A stretch of 64,000 nucleotides of DNA from Sympetrum striolatum (GCA_947579665.1 OX388352.1:37380216-37444215), one strand, 5' to 3'; positions 24,130 to 36,290 are shown, numbered from the stretch's first letter. Notes: a model not told the origin generated them from the sequence alone. Numbers and translations: made by a program.

Positions 24130-24131
24130 TA

Positions 24132-24734
24132 CATGAAAAGGCATTTATTGTACCGTAATTAATTGGAGGATTCTTAGAATATACTTGCCGAATAATTTAG
24201 AAGGAATGATATTTCATTCACCCTTACGTTTTAGTAATAGTATCAGCAGAGACTCAACTATATATTGGAAATTAATCTATTGCAATCAGAGGGAATTAAC
24301 AAAGATTTGCTGATTGTGCATTATTTTTGTGATCATTTGAAAATTGCATTCTCTCTTTTTTGGGCAACTTGAGCAGCCCTTTGTAAACTCCACTACAGCA
24401 GTATAGCAATGAATAGTCAAAATGATGTAAAATAGAATTAGGGTGCAAATTTTCGGAGGTTACAGTTTATTATATGTTTGAGAATGGCACAGGACTAGAG
24501 CTAAATAGAAAATAGAAAATGGGAAATTTTATGTGTTGTGTATTACGTCAAATAATAAAATATTTACTTTCGTTTCTTTACAGGATCCGTATCTTGACAT
24601 TTTTAGCTCTTCTCACCGTTGTCTTTTTGGGGGAGTGGTTGAGTGAGCATACTTTTTATTATTCATTATTATATTTTCGGCGTCTCAAAGAGTTTTATCT
24701 TATTTCGAATCGGATATTCGTAATCCTTTAGAGA
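24132..24734. other. Unassigned A+T-rich sequence
   Basis: A pyrimidine-rich CGTTTCTTTACAG acceptor-like site ends near 24583, and the following frame stays open for 50 codons. I recognise no domain and give it little weight. Confidence 0.4.
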
Positions 24735-25210
24735 TCAAAACATAATTTTAGAGCTAATGGCTAATGCGAAGGTTGACTGAATAGCCTCAACGTCAGTGAA
24801 GCTGGAGGGGGAGGCGAGCGCAGCCGATAAGTAACCGCTTGCGTATATATATCCACCAAGTATAAGTTCTAAAATGAAGATTTCAAAAGGTCTTTCGAGG
24901 TCACTCCTGCGTCTACAGAAAATAGACTCAGCCACAGCTACCAGAACATCTCCTACCTTCTTTATCTCACGGCCACTTTCACTTTCTCTATCTCTCCAAA
25001 AGACATTGTATATTTTGGATGGAATCTCCATGTCCTCAATACGGTCCCGTAACCACGTTTCAGTCACACAAACAACATCAGCAGAACTAACAGAAGGGAA
25101 TGAGAACGCCAGATTTAAATCCCTTCATTTTGTCCCCAGCAATTGATCTAACCTTTTGGTGAAAGATTTTAACACTATCCGGGCCAGGGTTCAACTCAAT
25201 GTCACCAGAA
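24735..25210 (-). pseudogene. Non-LTR retrotransposon endonuclease fragment (N-terminal part)
   Basis: Read on the minus strand: SVKIFHQKVRSIAGDKMKG (about 25110-25170), a frameshift, then VVCVTETWLRDRIEDMEIP and VFWRDRES, GDVLVAVAES and FEIFILEL down to 24735. This is the start of the apurinic-type endonuclease of CR1/L2/Jockey elements (NxRSI, then D.(I/V)..TETWL, then Y.(V/I)(F/Y)R.DR, GGxLIAV). It covers the half missing from the 7.7-10.7 kb copy. The first half is frameshifted relative to the second, and nothing of the RT follows, so it is an isolated fragment. Confidence 0.8.
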
Positions 25211-26225
25211 TTACAAAGACACATACAAACTATTGCAAAGGCACGACTAGAAACACGAAATATACTGCAATTACCTTATGGCTCCACAAACTGAAAAGAT
25301 GGTGCCGCTGCATGCTTACTTGCTAGAAAATTGAGGATAGAAACTCTACAAGAAGAAACCACCATGCACCTTTCCGCAACTTTAAACTCCAAAGATTCAG
25401 TAGTAGCTGCAATGGAGAATAAGGAAAGTTTTACCACTAAAAAATACAGGAAAAGACGAGACACATGTAGCACTTCTGCACGAGAAGGCACAATCGTGAT
25501 ATAATTGGAATTGTTGGGATATAAATCTAAATTTGTTGGAATATATATCTAAAATTCAGCTGAATAATATTTTTGAATAGACTTGAATTCGAATTTTTTT
25601 GCATGTAATTTTTTTCTAATATTCTCATGTTACAATAGAAAATGGAATTATAACACTAACTAACAAAACTATTTTGTTATTCTATAACTCATTTTAATCT
25701 TTGTCCGTATCGGATAACTTCGAGAATATCTTTTTAGGAATGTCATATTTACGTAGAATTCTCATGTTCTGTAGTTAAAACGAATTACTAATGAATTATA
25801 AAATTCTAAAAAATTACTATCTTCATAAACGTTTTTTCTGCTATGTTTGATTGACTTAAGAATTCAGCGCAGTGAACGGAAAATTTACAGATTTTTAAGT
25901 ATATCTTCTAAGCATACGAATGTGGAAATATAAAGACATGAAATTCACTTCGGACGAGTACCTAAATGAATGAAATGAGAAGAATTTCGTTAAGTAATTA
26001 AGCAATCAGTTATCTCCTTATCTAATTTAAATAACTACTTCTTCAGATATACGTGTATACACATACGAGTAAAAGTTACACGCATTCTGCAAGCATATAT
26101 ATAATATAATTTTAAAGTTAATATCATATCGTGCAGGACGTCAAACATAATTCTTTACTCCTCGTTTGACTTAGAATTCTAGTCATGATTACGGAGAGTC
26201 AGAACTTTTTTTTAACATAGAAACA
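25210..26225. other. Unassigned A+T-rich sequence
   Basis: The part next to 25210 may be the 5' region of the endonuclease fragment: it has a 71-codon minus-strand frame at 25276-25491 of no recognisable family. The rest has no supported feature. Confidence 0.4.
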
Positions 26226-26229
26226 TGAA

Positions 26230-26960
26230 ACGAATTTCTGCATTACCCTTTAATTGAATGGTAAATGCAAATGGTGACCCTGACATTGATACAAGGATAA
26301 TCAGGGAACTGCGTTTGTAAAACATGTTCATGACTGCTGTTCACATGCCGGGTTATGAATTTCTATCTCCTTGAGAAATTATACATAGAAATATTTGAAA
26401 TATCCGCTTTCCAATAAAAGAGAGGATAAAGACCGTTAGGTGAAGAGCCCAGAACCTCCTGAAAGATGAGAATACATGTAAAGACCTGCACAATACGAAT
26501 TCTTGAATACAAAATACGAAAAAATACCGGGAAGACCCTAAAAAAGATCCCGTTTGCCGATTTGAAATACATGAAGGAATGTAAGTTTTGCTCTTGAATC
26601 GTCCCAAGGACCATCAGTGAAACAGTAAATTGTGTAAATGAAATGAATTTATAACCTCAGTAAACATACTGCGTATCATGTTTTAAAGTTATCAGCAAAG
26701 GATCAATTAAAAACTTTAAAATCGCCACAATATATTTCAAATGGGTATTTTTTGCATCCACCTGATATCAAACTAATGCATATTTGGTGATAATTCTATG
26801 ACTATTGATACAGAAGAGCGCGTTTTCTGTGACTAGTAATCCTCTTTCCCACCGGGAAGTTCCTTTCAATTAAATTTTGGAAAAACTCCAGATGATCGTT
26901 ATATTGTCTCAGCAATTTATCTATCATAGTTTGTACATGTTGAAATTTGAGTAAATTGCA
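26230..26960 (+). repeat. Satellite-like repeat family, locus 1
   Basis: Two degenerate units about 300 bp apart each contain a TTTGAAAT(A/G)CAT-type start, an AATGTAAATGG-like word, a GGACCATCAGGGAAAC-like word, a CATGACTGCTGTTCACATGC-like word and ATCATGTTT. The same words in the same order occur near 46290-46930 (inverted) and 55620-57860. Confidence 0.55.
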
Positions 26961-29755
26961 TCCTTTTCATAAGTTCTGACATTACTTCATAGCTTTATTT
27001 CGGTATGGACTCACAATCTTCAGGTATTCTATTGAGAAAACACTTGGACTCGAATTGACCTTGGTCGCCAGGGGGCTGTTTGTTTACTACGAAGAAATGG
27101 TACACATTTTTCGTTTTGCCACTGTTCTTATAATTCCGATTAAAAACGATATGAGGTGACCAAATTAAAATTTTTTTTTTGTAAATCCTTTCTTTTGAAA
27201 CGTATCCCGACTTCATTGGAATATTATTTCCAATTTTATTTCTCAAATGAAATGATGCCAACAAGGTACATACAAAAACGAACTTTCTCTGTATTTCTTA
27301 CGTAGAGCATTTGCTCTGACCTAGCGTCGAATCAACAATAATCTTATTTGTCTTTGTTGCTCTCGTTGGATACGCACGGATTCCTGCGATCGCTCGAATT
27401 CAACTCCCTAATTTGCCGAGAAGTACAAGAATAATTTAACCTCAACCCCTTCTATCATAGGTTTGTTGCCTAAAGGCTCCGAAATCCCTATTTTTCCATT
27501 ATAATGCATAGCGGGGATATTGGGATTTTTTTTGGAGGTACCTCCCGATAAATTAGATAGTTGAAATTCGAGAGATCGCTGGCAGCCGTACTTATCCATT
27601 GAAAACCAAGATATCTTAGAAAATTAACCTTAATTCGACACTGGGTTGGGGAAAATATTCGACGGAATAAGTAGACGTAAGCTTTTTATTTTCCGTTTGC
27701 AGGCTTCATATTTTATTTTCCGTTTGCTTTTTATTTTCCGTTTGCATGGAAATTAAAAGAATATTTTTATTTTGGCAAACATCGTTTCCGAATCGAAATC
27801 GAGAACTATTGTCTGTAAAAAAAGTCTAGTACATTGAGTTTGAGAAGCCATAGCTTTCAGTAGAGTGTACCGATATTAATTAAATAAACATCATCTGATA
27901 AAACTTTCATTTTTACGTTTACTAATATGCGTTTATGTTTATTTTATACTCCATATCTTTACTTTTAATGTACTTTCTTTGAAAAAAGTACCCGTTTTTT
28001 TCGCATGGAAACCGGTGGCCCAGCTTTCTCCAATTGTCACTCACTTGATTTTTAAAGTAATAACATTCAATTTGTAAACTTGTTAGCAAAAATTTTTTCC
28101 AAACTTAAGTTTTAAAAAATTGTCAAAATATTTACATTGGTACTAGCAATGGACAATGTTGTAAACCTCTGCTAACTTCGAAACAAAACATTCGATTGGA
28201 ATATGAGTTACACCATTGTGATTGCAAGAGTAAAAGAACTAGGAATTTGTAAAAAAATATTACTTAAATATGCCAAAATCTACACAATCAAGTTTTATTC
28301 ATTTCCGTTTTACGCTCGCAGAACAGCGTATTTACCTTGCAGGCGACGCGCGGTGGAGGGGAAGGTCACGGGCAGGCAAGGAAAGTATGCGCGCCGTTGC
28401 CAAACGCCATCAAATAAAAAAGACGCGTGTACGTTTTGAAGGACGTTGGAACCCCATTTAGGGTCAAGCTAATGTATTTACGAAGTAATGCTGGTTTATT
28501 TCGTGAAAGCGATAGAAAGGAAAAGCAATCAGCCTTGTAGAACTCTCATGTTGTGTACGAAAATACATTTCACTTTCGTTTACAGAAATATAAAGTAAAA
28601 AGGGAAAGTAAATGTGCATATTTATGGTACAGGATGGCATCCGCAAAAGCTTATAGATAATGAATTAAATCAACAATATTACACCAGAATCATCAAGTTT
28701 GAAAGGTTTGATTCATATTGAACAATAATGATATTTCAAAAATTCTTAATTAATTTATATTACAATTTTACAGCATTAAAAATAATAAAACACAGAAACT
28801 TAAAAATACCATCCAGCAACTCAGGGGATAAATTAATTTCTGTTAATTACGCAGTGTTTTAGAACGCTAACTTCAAAGTAAAAAGTGAGTATTAAAGAAA
28901 GCAATAATCGAGATTGAATTCCCTTTAAATTTTTCTTCGCGGAAAATAATCTGCTACCACACGGTTGTAATCTGTTTCTAGACAAAATGATAAAAAATCA
29001 CAAATTGTTTCCAATCGTTTGATATTTTTAGGCAACACGACGCCAGCGGTGATGTCGATATTATTGACCGGAAACCGCTACATGTTCGATGTATTTGATA
29101 GATATCGGTTTAGGGTCTGCACTAAGGCAGTCACCAGCTACATATTTTACGATAAAGGCAGACTTAAGTGGAACTGAACGGAACATTAGGTGTCAGAATT
29201 CCAAATACTGATCTTTTGTAACCTCTCGTTGATAGAATAAAATGCATGGAGAAACGCTTGTATATTTAAGAAAACAGGCTTCGTTAAAGTGTTCTCGAAG
29301 GAAAATTCGAAGCATTCGAAAATGGTTCAAACTGAAAACCATCCTACTACGTAATTACCTCATTTTAGCACAAAAGAAAATGAAAGCGTGCGACTTTTAC
29401 CCAAGATTGTACAAGAGGTGAAGAATAGTGACTTGGCTGGTACTCAAACCCACGTCTACCATCTCCCGGCCTCATAATCCCATGTTTTTGCATCTGAGAC
29501 TCAGCGTCCCCAAGGAACTAACAATTAGAGATGTGCAATTAAGGCATTTTTCCACAGCAAAAAGTACAAGAATAACTTGGAAAAAGCAATCGAAAAAAAT
29601 AAAATTTTTAACGTGTATGTAAACAAATTGATGAATGAGTATGTTTCCATTTGATTTTGTTGACTCGATGATAAGGCAACATTGGTTCCTAATGGACTAT
29701 TCATTGAAATGGTAACATATTAGTATCGTATGTAGAATCCGTAGTAACATGTTGA
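26960..29755. other. Unassigned A+T-rich sequence with a GC-rich patch
   Basis: No domain is recognised. A 63-codon minus-strand frame at 27408-27599 has balanced composition. At about 28290-28460 a GC- and CpG-rich patch encodes basic peptides in two overlapping frames. The short word TTATTTTCCGTTTGC occurs twice around 27687-27745. None of these is strong enough to call a gene. Confidence 0.4.
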
Positions 29756-29760
29756 CCACA

Positions 29761-29800
29761 GGTTTCGATGCCTAGCATCATTACCAGGTCATCAGATGAT
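29761..29800 (-). repeat. GATG-stem-CGAAACC motif, occurrence 1
   Basis: The minus strand reads ATCTGATGACCTGG, a short loop, then CTAGGCATCGAAACC. It folds as GATG/CATC and CCTGG/CTAGG around a loop, followed by GAAACC. Related stem-plus-GAAACC motifs occur at about 33750, 55985 and 57160. Confidence 0.45.
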
Positions 29801-29899
29801 TTTGGAAATATTTTTAAATAAAGTATGAGGTCGCGTCTTCTTTCCACCTGACCATTCTTATCTCTTTGGGAATAAAGGGAATTACCGGGGGTTAATGCT

Positions 29900-30530
29900 T
29901 ACTTTTCGCATTATCAGATATAAAATTTCCCAACTTTCTGATTGCCTTATAATCGGTAAGCAAGTTTTTGCATTCGATTCAATTGCTAATTCATTAATAT
30001 CTTGGAGTTATGAATATAAAAATAATTTTTCACATTTTATTTTTACATTAATACATTCAGTGGGAAGCACAAAATATAAATTGAGTAGAATATGAACGAT
30101 TAATCCAGTAAAAAATCCCAAAGAAAAAGTATTTTATTCAACGACGGGTTTCCCTCCTTTGCTACAACATCGGGTATTGAATACATGCATAGGGGATATA
30201 AAAAGTACATGTATAATAATTATAAAATATACTTACCTAATGTGATATTGTTTTTTTGTACATAATTTCCTATTTCTAAATAAAGTTGGCTGCATTGGTA
30301 TCATATTATACGATTTGTGGAACAGTTTTCTTTTTCGATAATCATGACTCACGCTACGAGGTTACTAAATCGCTGTTGCTAAATTTAACCTCTTGTTTCA
30401 GCTTCGAGGAATGAAATACAACTTAAAATAAAATTTCATAATAAAAAATCTCGAATTGGTATATTTACTCGAAATCAAATTAAATTTAGAATTTAGGAAA
30501 CACAAGCTGAGAAGAAACTCGCGAACCACC
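29900..30530. other. A+T-rich spacer
   Basis: No supported feature. Confidence 0.5.
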
Positions 30531-30534
30531 TGTG

Positions 30535-31072
30535 CACTGCCATGCTTTGCTGGATTTCAGTCAATGCGTGGCTGGCACTTGCGGAGAGTAAGGTCTCGTT
30601 CAAGAAAGATCCATTGATTCATATAATTCGTGAAGGTTAAACTTGGGTACGCGCAATATCCCAGGAATCAATCAACACGTACCTCGCCATTGTTTTACGT
30701 ACGGATGCCCCCTAGAGTATTTTCGTTGACGCCTTGGTATCGCCCATTTGATAGAGCTATATTGATTTTCGTGATCTCCATGGTAACGCTCTGGGGATAA
30801 GGCGATGCGTCGCCAGAGAGTCACAGAGATGCCACCACAGATCGCGCCAACTGGGGGGTGTTTCAGAGTCTTCTCGAACGGAAACGGAAACTTTACTAGT
30901 CTATCGTACAGTCTTCCGTCTGCGGTCTCCCATGGGTTTCAGAGACTCGAACGGAAAGCTATTTTCCGGAAACTATGAAAAATATGAGCGGTCACATGTT
31001 TTGAAGAGACAAGTGAGCAGAGAAAAGCAGAATCGAGCCCCTTTGCGCCAATTTCACAACGGAGGAAAAAGG
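30535..31072 (+). other. GC- and CpG-elevated stretch ending in a splice-donor-like site
   Basis: G+C content and CpG are clearly higher than in the flanks. The stretch looks non-repetitive and ends at GGAGGAAAAAG followed by GTATGTAAAT, a good splice donor (exon end about 31071). Open frames run through the last 80 bp but none is recognised. A promoter and first non-coding or short coding exon of a plus-strand gene would explain it, with the next acceptor at 31586. This is inference only. Confidence 0.3.
30751..30800. promoter_or_regulatory. Conserved CCATGGTAACG block, copy 1
   Basis: ATAGAGCT(A/G)TATTGATTTT, then CCATGGTAACG and GGGATAA, is shared with 47630-47678 although the surrounding DNA is not. 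CCATGGTAAC resembles half of the palindromic RFX X-box. On the minus strand TTACCATGG is also a good start-codon context, followed in both copies by a short similar peptide start (M.I.KIN.AL). Confidence 0.35.
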
Positions 31073-31586
31073 TATGTAAATAATATATTTTTGCTAAGGC
31101 TGTTATGATACGTTGTCATTTACCGAATTGAAGTAATCGTGAATTAAAGTTATTTTAGAACTGTCCGTTTGTAATTTTTGTAATGTAATTTCGTGCCGTT
31201 TTGAATGTTAGAGAAGGAAACGTATACATTTTACGCGATTTTGTTCGTTCAAACTCGTAAGTGAAACAGTACGCAGTTGACTATTTGGGCCACATGTAGA
31301 AGAATAAATTCGAATAACCCCACCTATGCACCCGTTTTAAATTATATTGTATCATTGAAAATTATCACTTTATTTACTGATGTTTTTATTAATACCTTGC
31401 TTAAAACATTTTAAGTGCATTTATGTTGCAGTCGAACCTTATTAATGATTCGTAATTTCCCGTTTATAAGCTCTTAGCATACGAGTATCTGGCCGGACTT
31501 TCTATTATATTGATGATTTCAAGTACTTTTTTTTATCAAATTCTGAATAGCATATTTGACTCAACATTGTACTATTTCAATTCCAG

Positions 31587-31760
31587 CTCAACTCTGATAT
31601 CTCTGGGGTAGTGGAGGTGTACCCTTTGGAAGTTGTTTGTTCTATATCCAATGATGCGTCCACTTCCAGTGAGAGTACACCTTTCTGAACTGCAGGCAAC
31701 CCCTTCTCCTACTCCACCACCTCACAAGAGAAGGTGCACACAAAAAGATAAATAGCTGCA
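31587..31760 (+). pseudogene. Coding remnant (acidic/serine stretch then P-rich and KRR stretch)
   Basis: After an acceptor-like TTTCAATTCCAG, one frame reads DISGVVEVYPLEVVCSISND and ASTSSESTPF. After a +1 shift it continues ELQATPSPTPPPHKRRCTQK and stops. The Ser/Thr run, Pro run and basic cluster look like the linker of a DNA-binding protein of the kind carried by Harbinger-type transposons or host MADF/Myb factors, but no domain core is present. The frameshift makes it a pseudogene or a relic exon. It could be exon 2 of the putative transcript beginning at 30.5-31.07 kb. Confidence 0.38.
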
Positions 31761-32321
31761 CTGAAATGGAATTGCATCCTGCGCTTATATTACTACAGAT
31801 AACTTGACTTTATTACACCAATTCTTTTTATGATGAGTTTTGACAAGGTTTTATAAAGTTTCTCTTGTAAAGATTGGAGATAAACCTTTATAACTTCATG
31901 TTAATTTAAGTATTGGGGAAAATAAATTGCAATTCATTTGTTTTTGGAATGCTTTGATAATATCTAAGGATATCATTACAGTATTTAAGGCTGAGAAGGA
32001 AAGGAAATTTAAAAATAACTAATTTTTCAGTTTGATTCTGTTTTTATTTACCATTACAGTCATTTCTACATGTTCCGTGACTCACAAATAGACTCAGGAA
32101 GGCAATACATATGAAATAACACATGTATATAAAATACATGCATACCTTAAATAAAACATACATACATACAAACATACTTTACATACATAAACTTTAAAAT
32201 CATGCTCTTAGTTGTCATACTGTGTCATACTTAGTTGTCATTCCATAAATTGGTCATACTGAAGGATGGCACAATATTTTCAGCACAGGCTTGTCAAATA
32301 TAAGTTCACCAGGACCCGGGT
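31760..32321. other. A+T-rich spacer with (TACA)n tract
   Basis: A short imperfect CATACATACATACAAACATAC microsatellite lies at about 32157-32190. The word TTAGTTGTCAT is directly repeated at about 32208 and 32231. No gene is recognised. Confidence 0.55.
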
Positions 32322-32329
32322 ACTAGATC

Positions 32330-34611
32330 TAGACATGGGCGCCGTAATGATTTTTGTCAGCGGCGGCGTATGGGGAAAATGAAGCCGGCGGCGGCGGCGT
32401 AACGGCGTGAACGCTGACTGCTTAATCGTCGGCGGCGGCGCGGCGTAACCGGCGGCGTGTAAAATTTCGTTCGTATATGGCAGAAAAAAAGGCGAATAAC
32501 TCGAATATCTGAGAGTACACTATTACAATTATATCATACCAATACATAAAGACAATGTAGAGCTTGAATATTGAATACACGGCACAATGGGCTAGAATCG
32601 AAAAAAAAAACAGGCAAAAAAATCCTTTTCTTGAGTGCGGACTTAAGTACTGGCAATTCTCGAATAAATCCTGCCTATTACTACCAAATTATTTACGCTG
32701 ATCTCTACTAATTAAAATTCTACAGGTGGTCAAAATTGGCCAAAATTCACGAATAATGCCAGGTTTAGATTTTTGCAAAATTCTTCAGCCTCAAACCAAA
32801 CCCAAATGAGCAGAATCATCGGGAAAAAACCAATACAGAGTTAAATAATCAACTCTTAAGCTTAATTATGATTTTTTAAGTGATCACAGTTGAATATTTG
32901 AATTATTGCATCACTTCCATCAGATCTCTGAATTAGCTTCTGTTGGTGAAATAATCACTTCATGCAACATGTCTTTTAAGTTATATTTCTTTCTCTTATC
33001 CTCTCTCGGACCCTCCGATTTAAGGAAACGAGCGCACATAAGACGCTATCTGGTAATATTATATGCAGAACTTATTGAGGTATGGCAATGCGAAGTTTCA
33101 AAGTTCACACTCAAAAAATATTTCCTTATTCTTGGCCAGAATTTTTCGATTCTTTCTCGCTCTGCGCCGTAAAGGGGTTAATTTAGCAATACGTTGTTTT
33201 CCTTATTTTCACAAAAGCATGCTTCTTATAATTACGCTACATTACTTTAAGAACGTTTAAAGAATGGTATCACAAATTGGGTACAAATAGCCAAGATAAT
33301 GTCGATCAATGGATGTACTTTTGTTGTGAATTAGTTTTAACATCACATTTGCGCCACATTTTTCAAGTATGGTATCCAGGAATAGAATTTCAATTGAAAT
33401 TTCCATAAAATAAAAAATGTATACCCGCCCACACCCATTGTATGTCGTCAGATCAAATATACAAATAGTCAAATAACGGGCAGAACCTCAGCTGATTTTT
33501 CATATGTTCTAATAAAAATATTCAAATCGATTATAATATTTTAGAACTCTGGATTAGACTTTTTTTATAAATCAAAAGATGCTTCAATTATTAGGAATTG
33601 AAGGTAATCCAGGAAAATACAATTGTACCCTATGAAGAAAATTCTCTTATTGGAGTTAACATTTTGGTTTAATTAATATTTTATGAGACATAATTTTTCA
33701 AATTGGGCGATCTGTTTGAGAGCGCGAAATAACGGGAACTTTAAGAGAGTCGAAACCGGTCGAAGTTTAGTCGAAACCGGTCACACAATAAATTTACTGT
33801 GGAACCAAGTCATTGTGTTCTTTTCCTTTCCTACATAACGGGAACTTATTTATTTCTGACTGCGATAAAGTACCAAAAAGATTTTTTTAAATTTCTATTA
33901 CATAGTTACACATGCAATATATCAAGCTAAAATTTGATGGAACTTATTTTTCTGTGGACATTCTTGTTTAAGTTTTATTCAACTCAAAACTCAAGTAACT
34001 ATAATGGAAAGACCGACAATAAATAGCTTTTTCATTTATTTAAAATTAATAACTTTGTTTACTAATAAGATATGATATAATAATTTATAATTCCTTTAAA
34101 ACTTATGTCTAATAATTAGAAACAAGTTTCCGCAAATTCTAATGCAAAACACTGCTAATATGTGAAGAAAATTATGCGTTTAGTGATAGCCGCCTGAGTA
34201 AAGTGTACCCCGCCCTGGCAAGGCACACTTGTCAATTGAACGCCACCTTCTGGTGGGACTCACTGTACAGTGACTCCTGCCCGTTAAGAGCTCCTCGACT
34301 CCTACACCGGCACCGATTTTGCCGGCACGTGTGCAAACGGCCTAATCGTAACACGTATCGATATCACGTATAACTCAGCACCCTCTTGAAAAGCCCGAGA
34401 TGTGTTCCATCAGTTCAAAGCGTATCTCTTCGAACTACTTGTCAGCATATTTTCGACTGTGGGACTTTGTTTTTAAATCCAAGCCACGCCGCGCCGCCGC
34501 CGATAAAATTTCCGGCGGCGGCTCGGCGGCGCGCCGTAGTTATTTCTTCGGCGGCGGCGGCGTGCCCGATATTGTCGGCGGCTGGCGTAATCGGCGCGGC
34601 GCCCATCTCTA
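32330..34611. mobile_element. hAT-like DNA transposon, non-autonomous or decayed
   Basis: The ends are TAGACATGGGCGCC on the left and the reverse complement of TAGAGATGGGCGCC on the right, one mismatch in 14. They are flanked by a perfect 8-bp direct repeat ACTAGATC (32322-32329 and 34612-34619). An 8-bp duplication with TAGAG-type ends is the hallmark of hAT transposons. Both subterminal regions (about 32330-32465 and 34480-34611) are packed with GGCGGCGG-type repeats in opposite orientation. The 1.7 kb between is A+T-rich, and I find no BED finger, RNase H-like core or hAT dimerisation domain in any frame. Confidence 0.88.
33742..33834 (+). mobile_element. 93-bp retro-insertion nested in the hAT element
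   Basis: The 13-bp word ATAACGGGAACTT flanks the segment perfectly on both sides (33729-33741 and 33835-33847). Within it GTCGAAACCGGTC occurs twice 21 bp apart, followed by an ACAATAAATTTACTGTGG stretch. A variable-length duplication around a short 5'-truncated-looking segment points to target-primed reverse transcription (a SINE, Penelope-like or LINE tail). Confidence 0.75.
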
Positions 34612-34629
34612 ACTAGATCTAGTCCAAAC

Positions 34630-35470
34630 CATTAATTTTAATCCAACGTTATCTAGTTTTTCCCAATTTTCAACAAAATATGGCCAAAAAATGAAAATGA
34701 TGGGGATGAAATTAATATTTCCTAATGAAGTAAATAGAATAAGAAATCGTACATGAAGAATTGCCAAGAGCTCTCAAGATCCTTAACCAATTAAAAAAGA
34801 ATGCCGAAGGCATCGGTTATCAGTAGCAATGATTGTATGTATCTTTAAGTTATTCTCATGTAACCCTGTTGGTAGAGCAAAGAAGAGTAAACTTCTGCCT
34901 GTTATGAAAGAAATCACCGTATAATAATTATTATTAAAGGAAAAGTTGTTCTATAAACAGAACTTTCAAATTTCTCTACTGAAACGGGTCCTAAAGAATC
35001 ACTGCTGAGCTCAACTCTCTCGCTCTCTTGCTCGATCAACGACCTTCCTTTACCGAAAACCTGTTGAGTAACACTCGCTTTGATGGTCGAAGTCGTAACC
35101 CCAAAATTCCATTCACAAAGGTATGCTATTCCCTTTCCTATTAGAACGGCCCCGACCGTTTCACAGCCGAGTTCCTCGGGTCAACGACCTTCCTCCATCT
35201 TGAACCTGTTGAGTAACACTCGCTTTCGAAGGCAAAATGGTGTGATAACTATTTCCTTTAACATGTAAGTGGGATTTAAACTTATAGGAATGGCAAATAT
35301 GCACATTTGAAGTGTTTCAGGGCCGCATTCAAACACAGTCTAATGAATTTAATTCCTCCGATCGTTATTCTCTATTGCAATAGTACACAATAATAGTAAT
35401 AAAGGACTCCATTCAAGGTGAAATTAAGACAGTTAGGTCTCTTCTTAAATCAATCTCTTCTTCATATAAA
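34630..35470. repeat. Spacer containing an imperfect 145-bp direct repeat
   Basis: TCAACGACCTTCCT, about 10 variable bases, then AACCTGTTGAGTAACACTCG and CTTT occurs at 35036 and again at 35181. This indicates a duplicated unit of about 145 bp. No coding function is recognised. Confidence 0.55.
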
Positions 35471-35476
35471 TAAAAA

Positions 35477-35700
35477 TTCTGAAGTGGCCAGCACACGGCT
35501 TTCTTTATATATAAGATGTGGATATATATTTACGACACTTCATCTGCCGACGTCTGCAATCAATCTAAACTCGGAATATATATTAGTAAATAATTTATAT
35601 TATGTTTACTTTTATGTGACGAAGATGATAAATAATATTTTTTGGGACATATTCGAAGATAATTAACAATAATAACGATAATGTAAAATTGGCCTTCTGA
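35477..35700 (+). mobile_element. Non-autonomous (CA)n-family repeat, copy D (left part only)
   Basis: GTGGCCAGCACACGGCTTTC and TATATATAAGATGTGGATAT, then TACGACA and AATCTAAACTCGGAA, align with the first ~200 bp of copies B and C. The tandem units and microsatellite are absent, so the copy is truncated or diverged. Confidence 0.65.
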
Positions 35701-36145
35701 GTCTACTGCAAGCACCCTATAGGATACCTATAGCCTAGAGACACGAAAAAGGAAAAGAAGTTACGCTGTGATCATCAATAAAATAATTACTTCGATTTTT
35801 TGGGACAAATGATGTGGACTACGGTTAAGTTCCTGCAGAGATATATTAAGTTTATGATTATTAATATTACGCAGTATGGAATTATCAAGCCTATGTACAG
35901 TGGAATGGTCATAGCCCAAAATCATTTATATTACTTTGCTCCTACTCATACACAGTCACATATATTTAGATTCAGTTTTGAACTTATTTTTCTTACTGTA
36001 CCTTTCGGAGTAAAGAAGAGATATGAAAACATGGGGAGATCTAATAAATGTAATGATAACGCTTCGTCCTATGCTTATGGAAATAATTAGTTTTTTTAAG
36101 AACAAAAGATTTTATTTTTGAAGCCTTTATTGCAACATAATTTTA
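35700..36145. other. Unassigned spacer
   Basis: A 96-codon plus-strand frame (35800-36090) starts MGQMMWTTVKFLQRYIKF but shows no known domain. It is probably chance. Confidence 0.4.
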
Positions 36146-36149
36146 TTAT

Positions 36150-36290
36150 TAAACTGCCTTCGGGAGGTTTTGGGGGTATTTCTCCTAACTAGGGTGAATA
36201 CCAGGAAGGTTATTTCATTTTTCCTCTCCCAACAGGACTTTGTACCACATCTCGTTGAACCTAAATATAGTCACAAATAATAAATAATTA
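36150..36290 (+). repeat. Non-LTR retrotransposon 3' UTR fragment
   Basis: CTTCGGGAGGTTTTGGGGGT, then CTCCTAACTAGGGTGAATAC and CAGGAAGGTTATTT, aligns with the 3' untranslated block at 7.75-7.85 kb and with 43470-43570. It ends in an AATAAATAATTAA-like tail. Only the 3' end is present, typical of 5' truncation on insertion. Confidence 0.65.

Noticed and set aside
34386..34616. Ala/Gly-rich 70-76 codon frames
   Set aside because: They translate GGC repeats in the hAT subterminal region.
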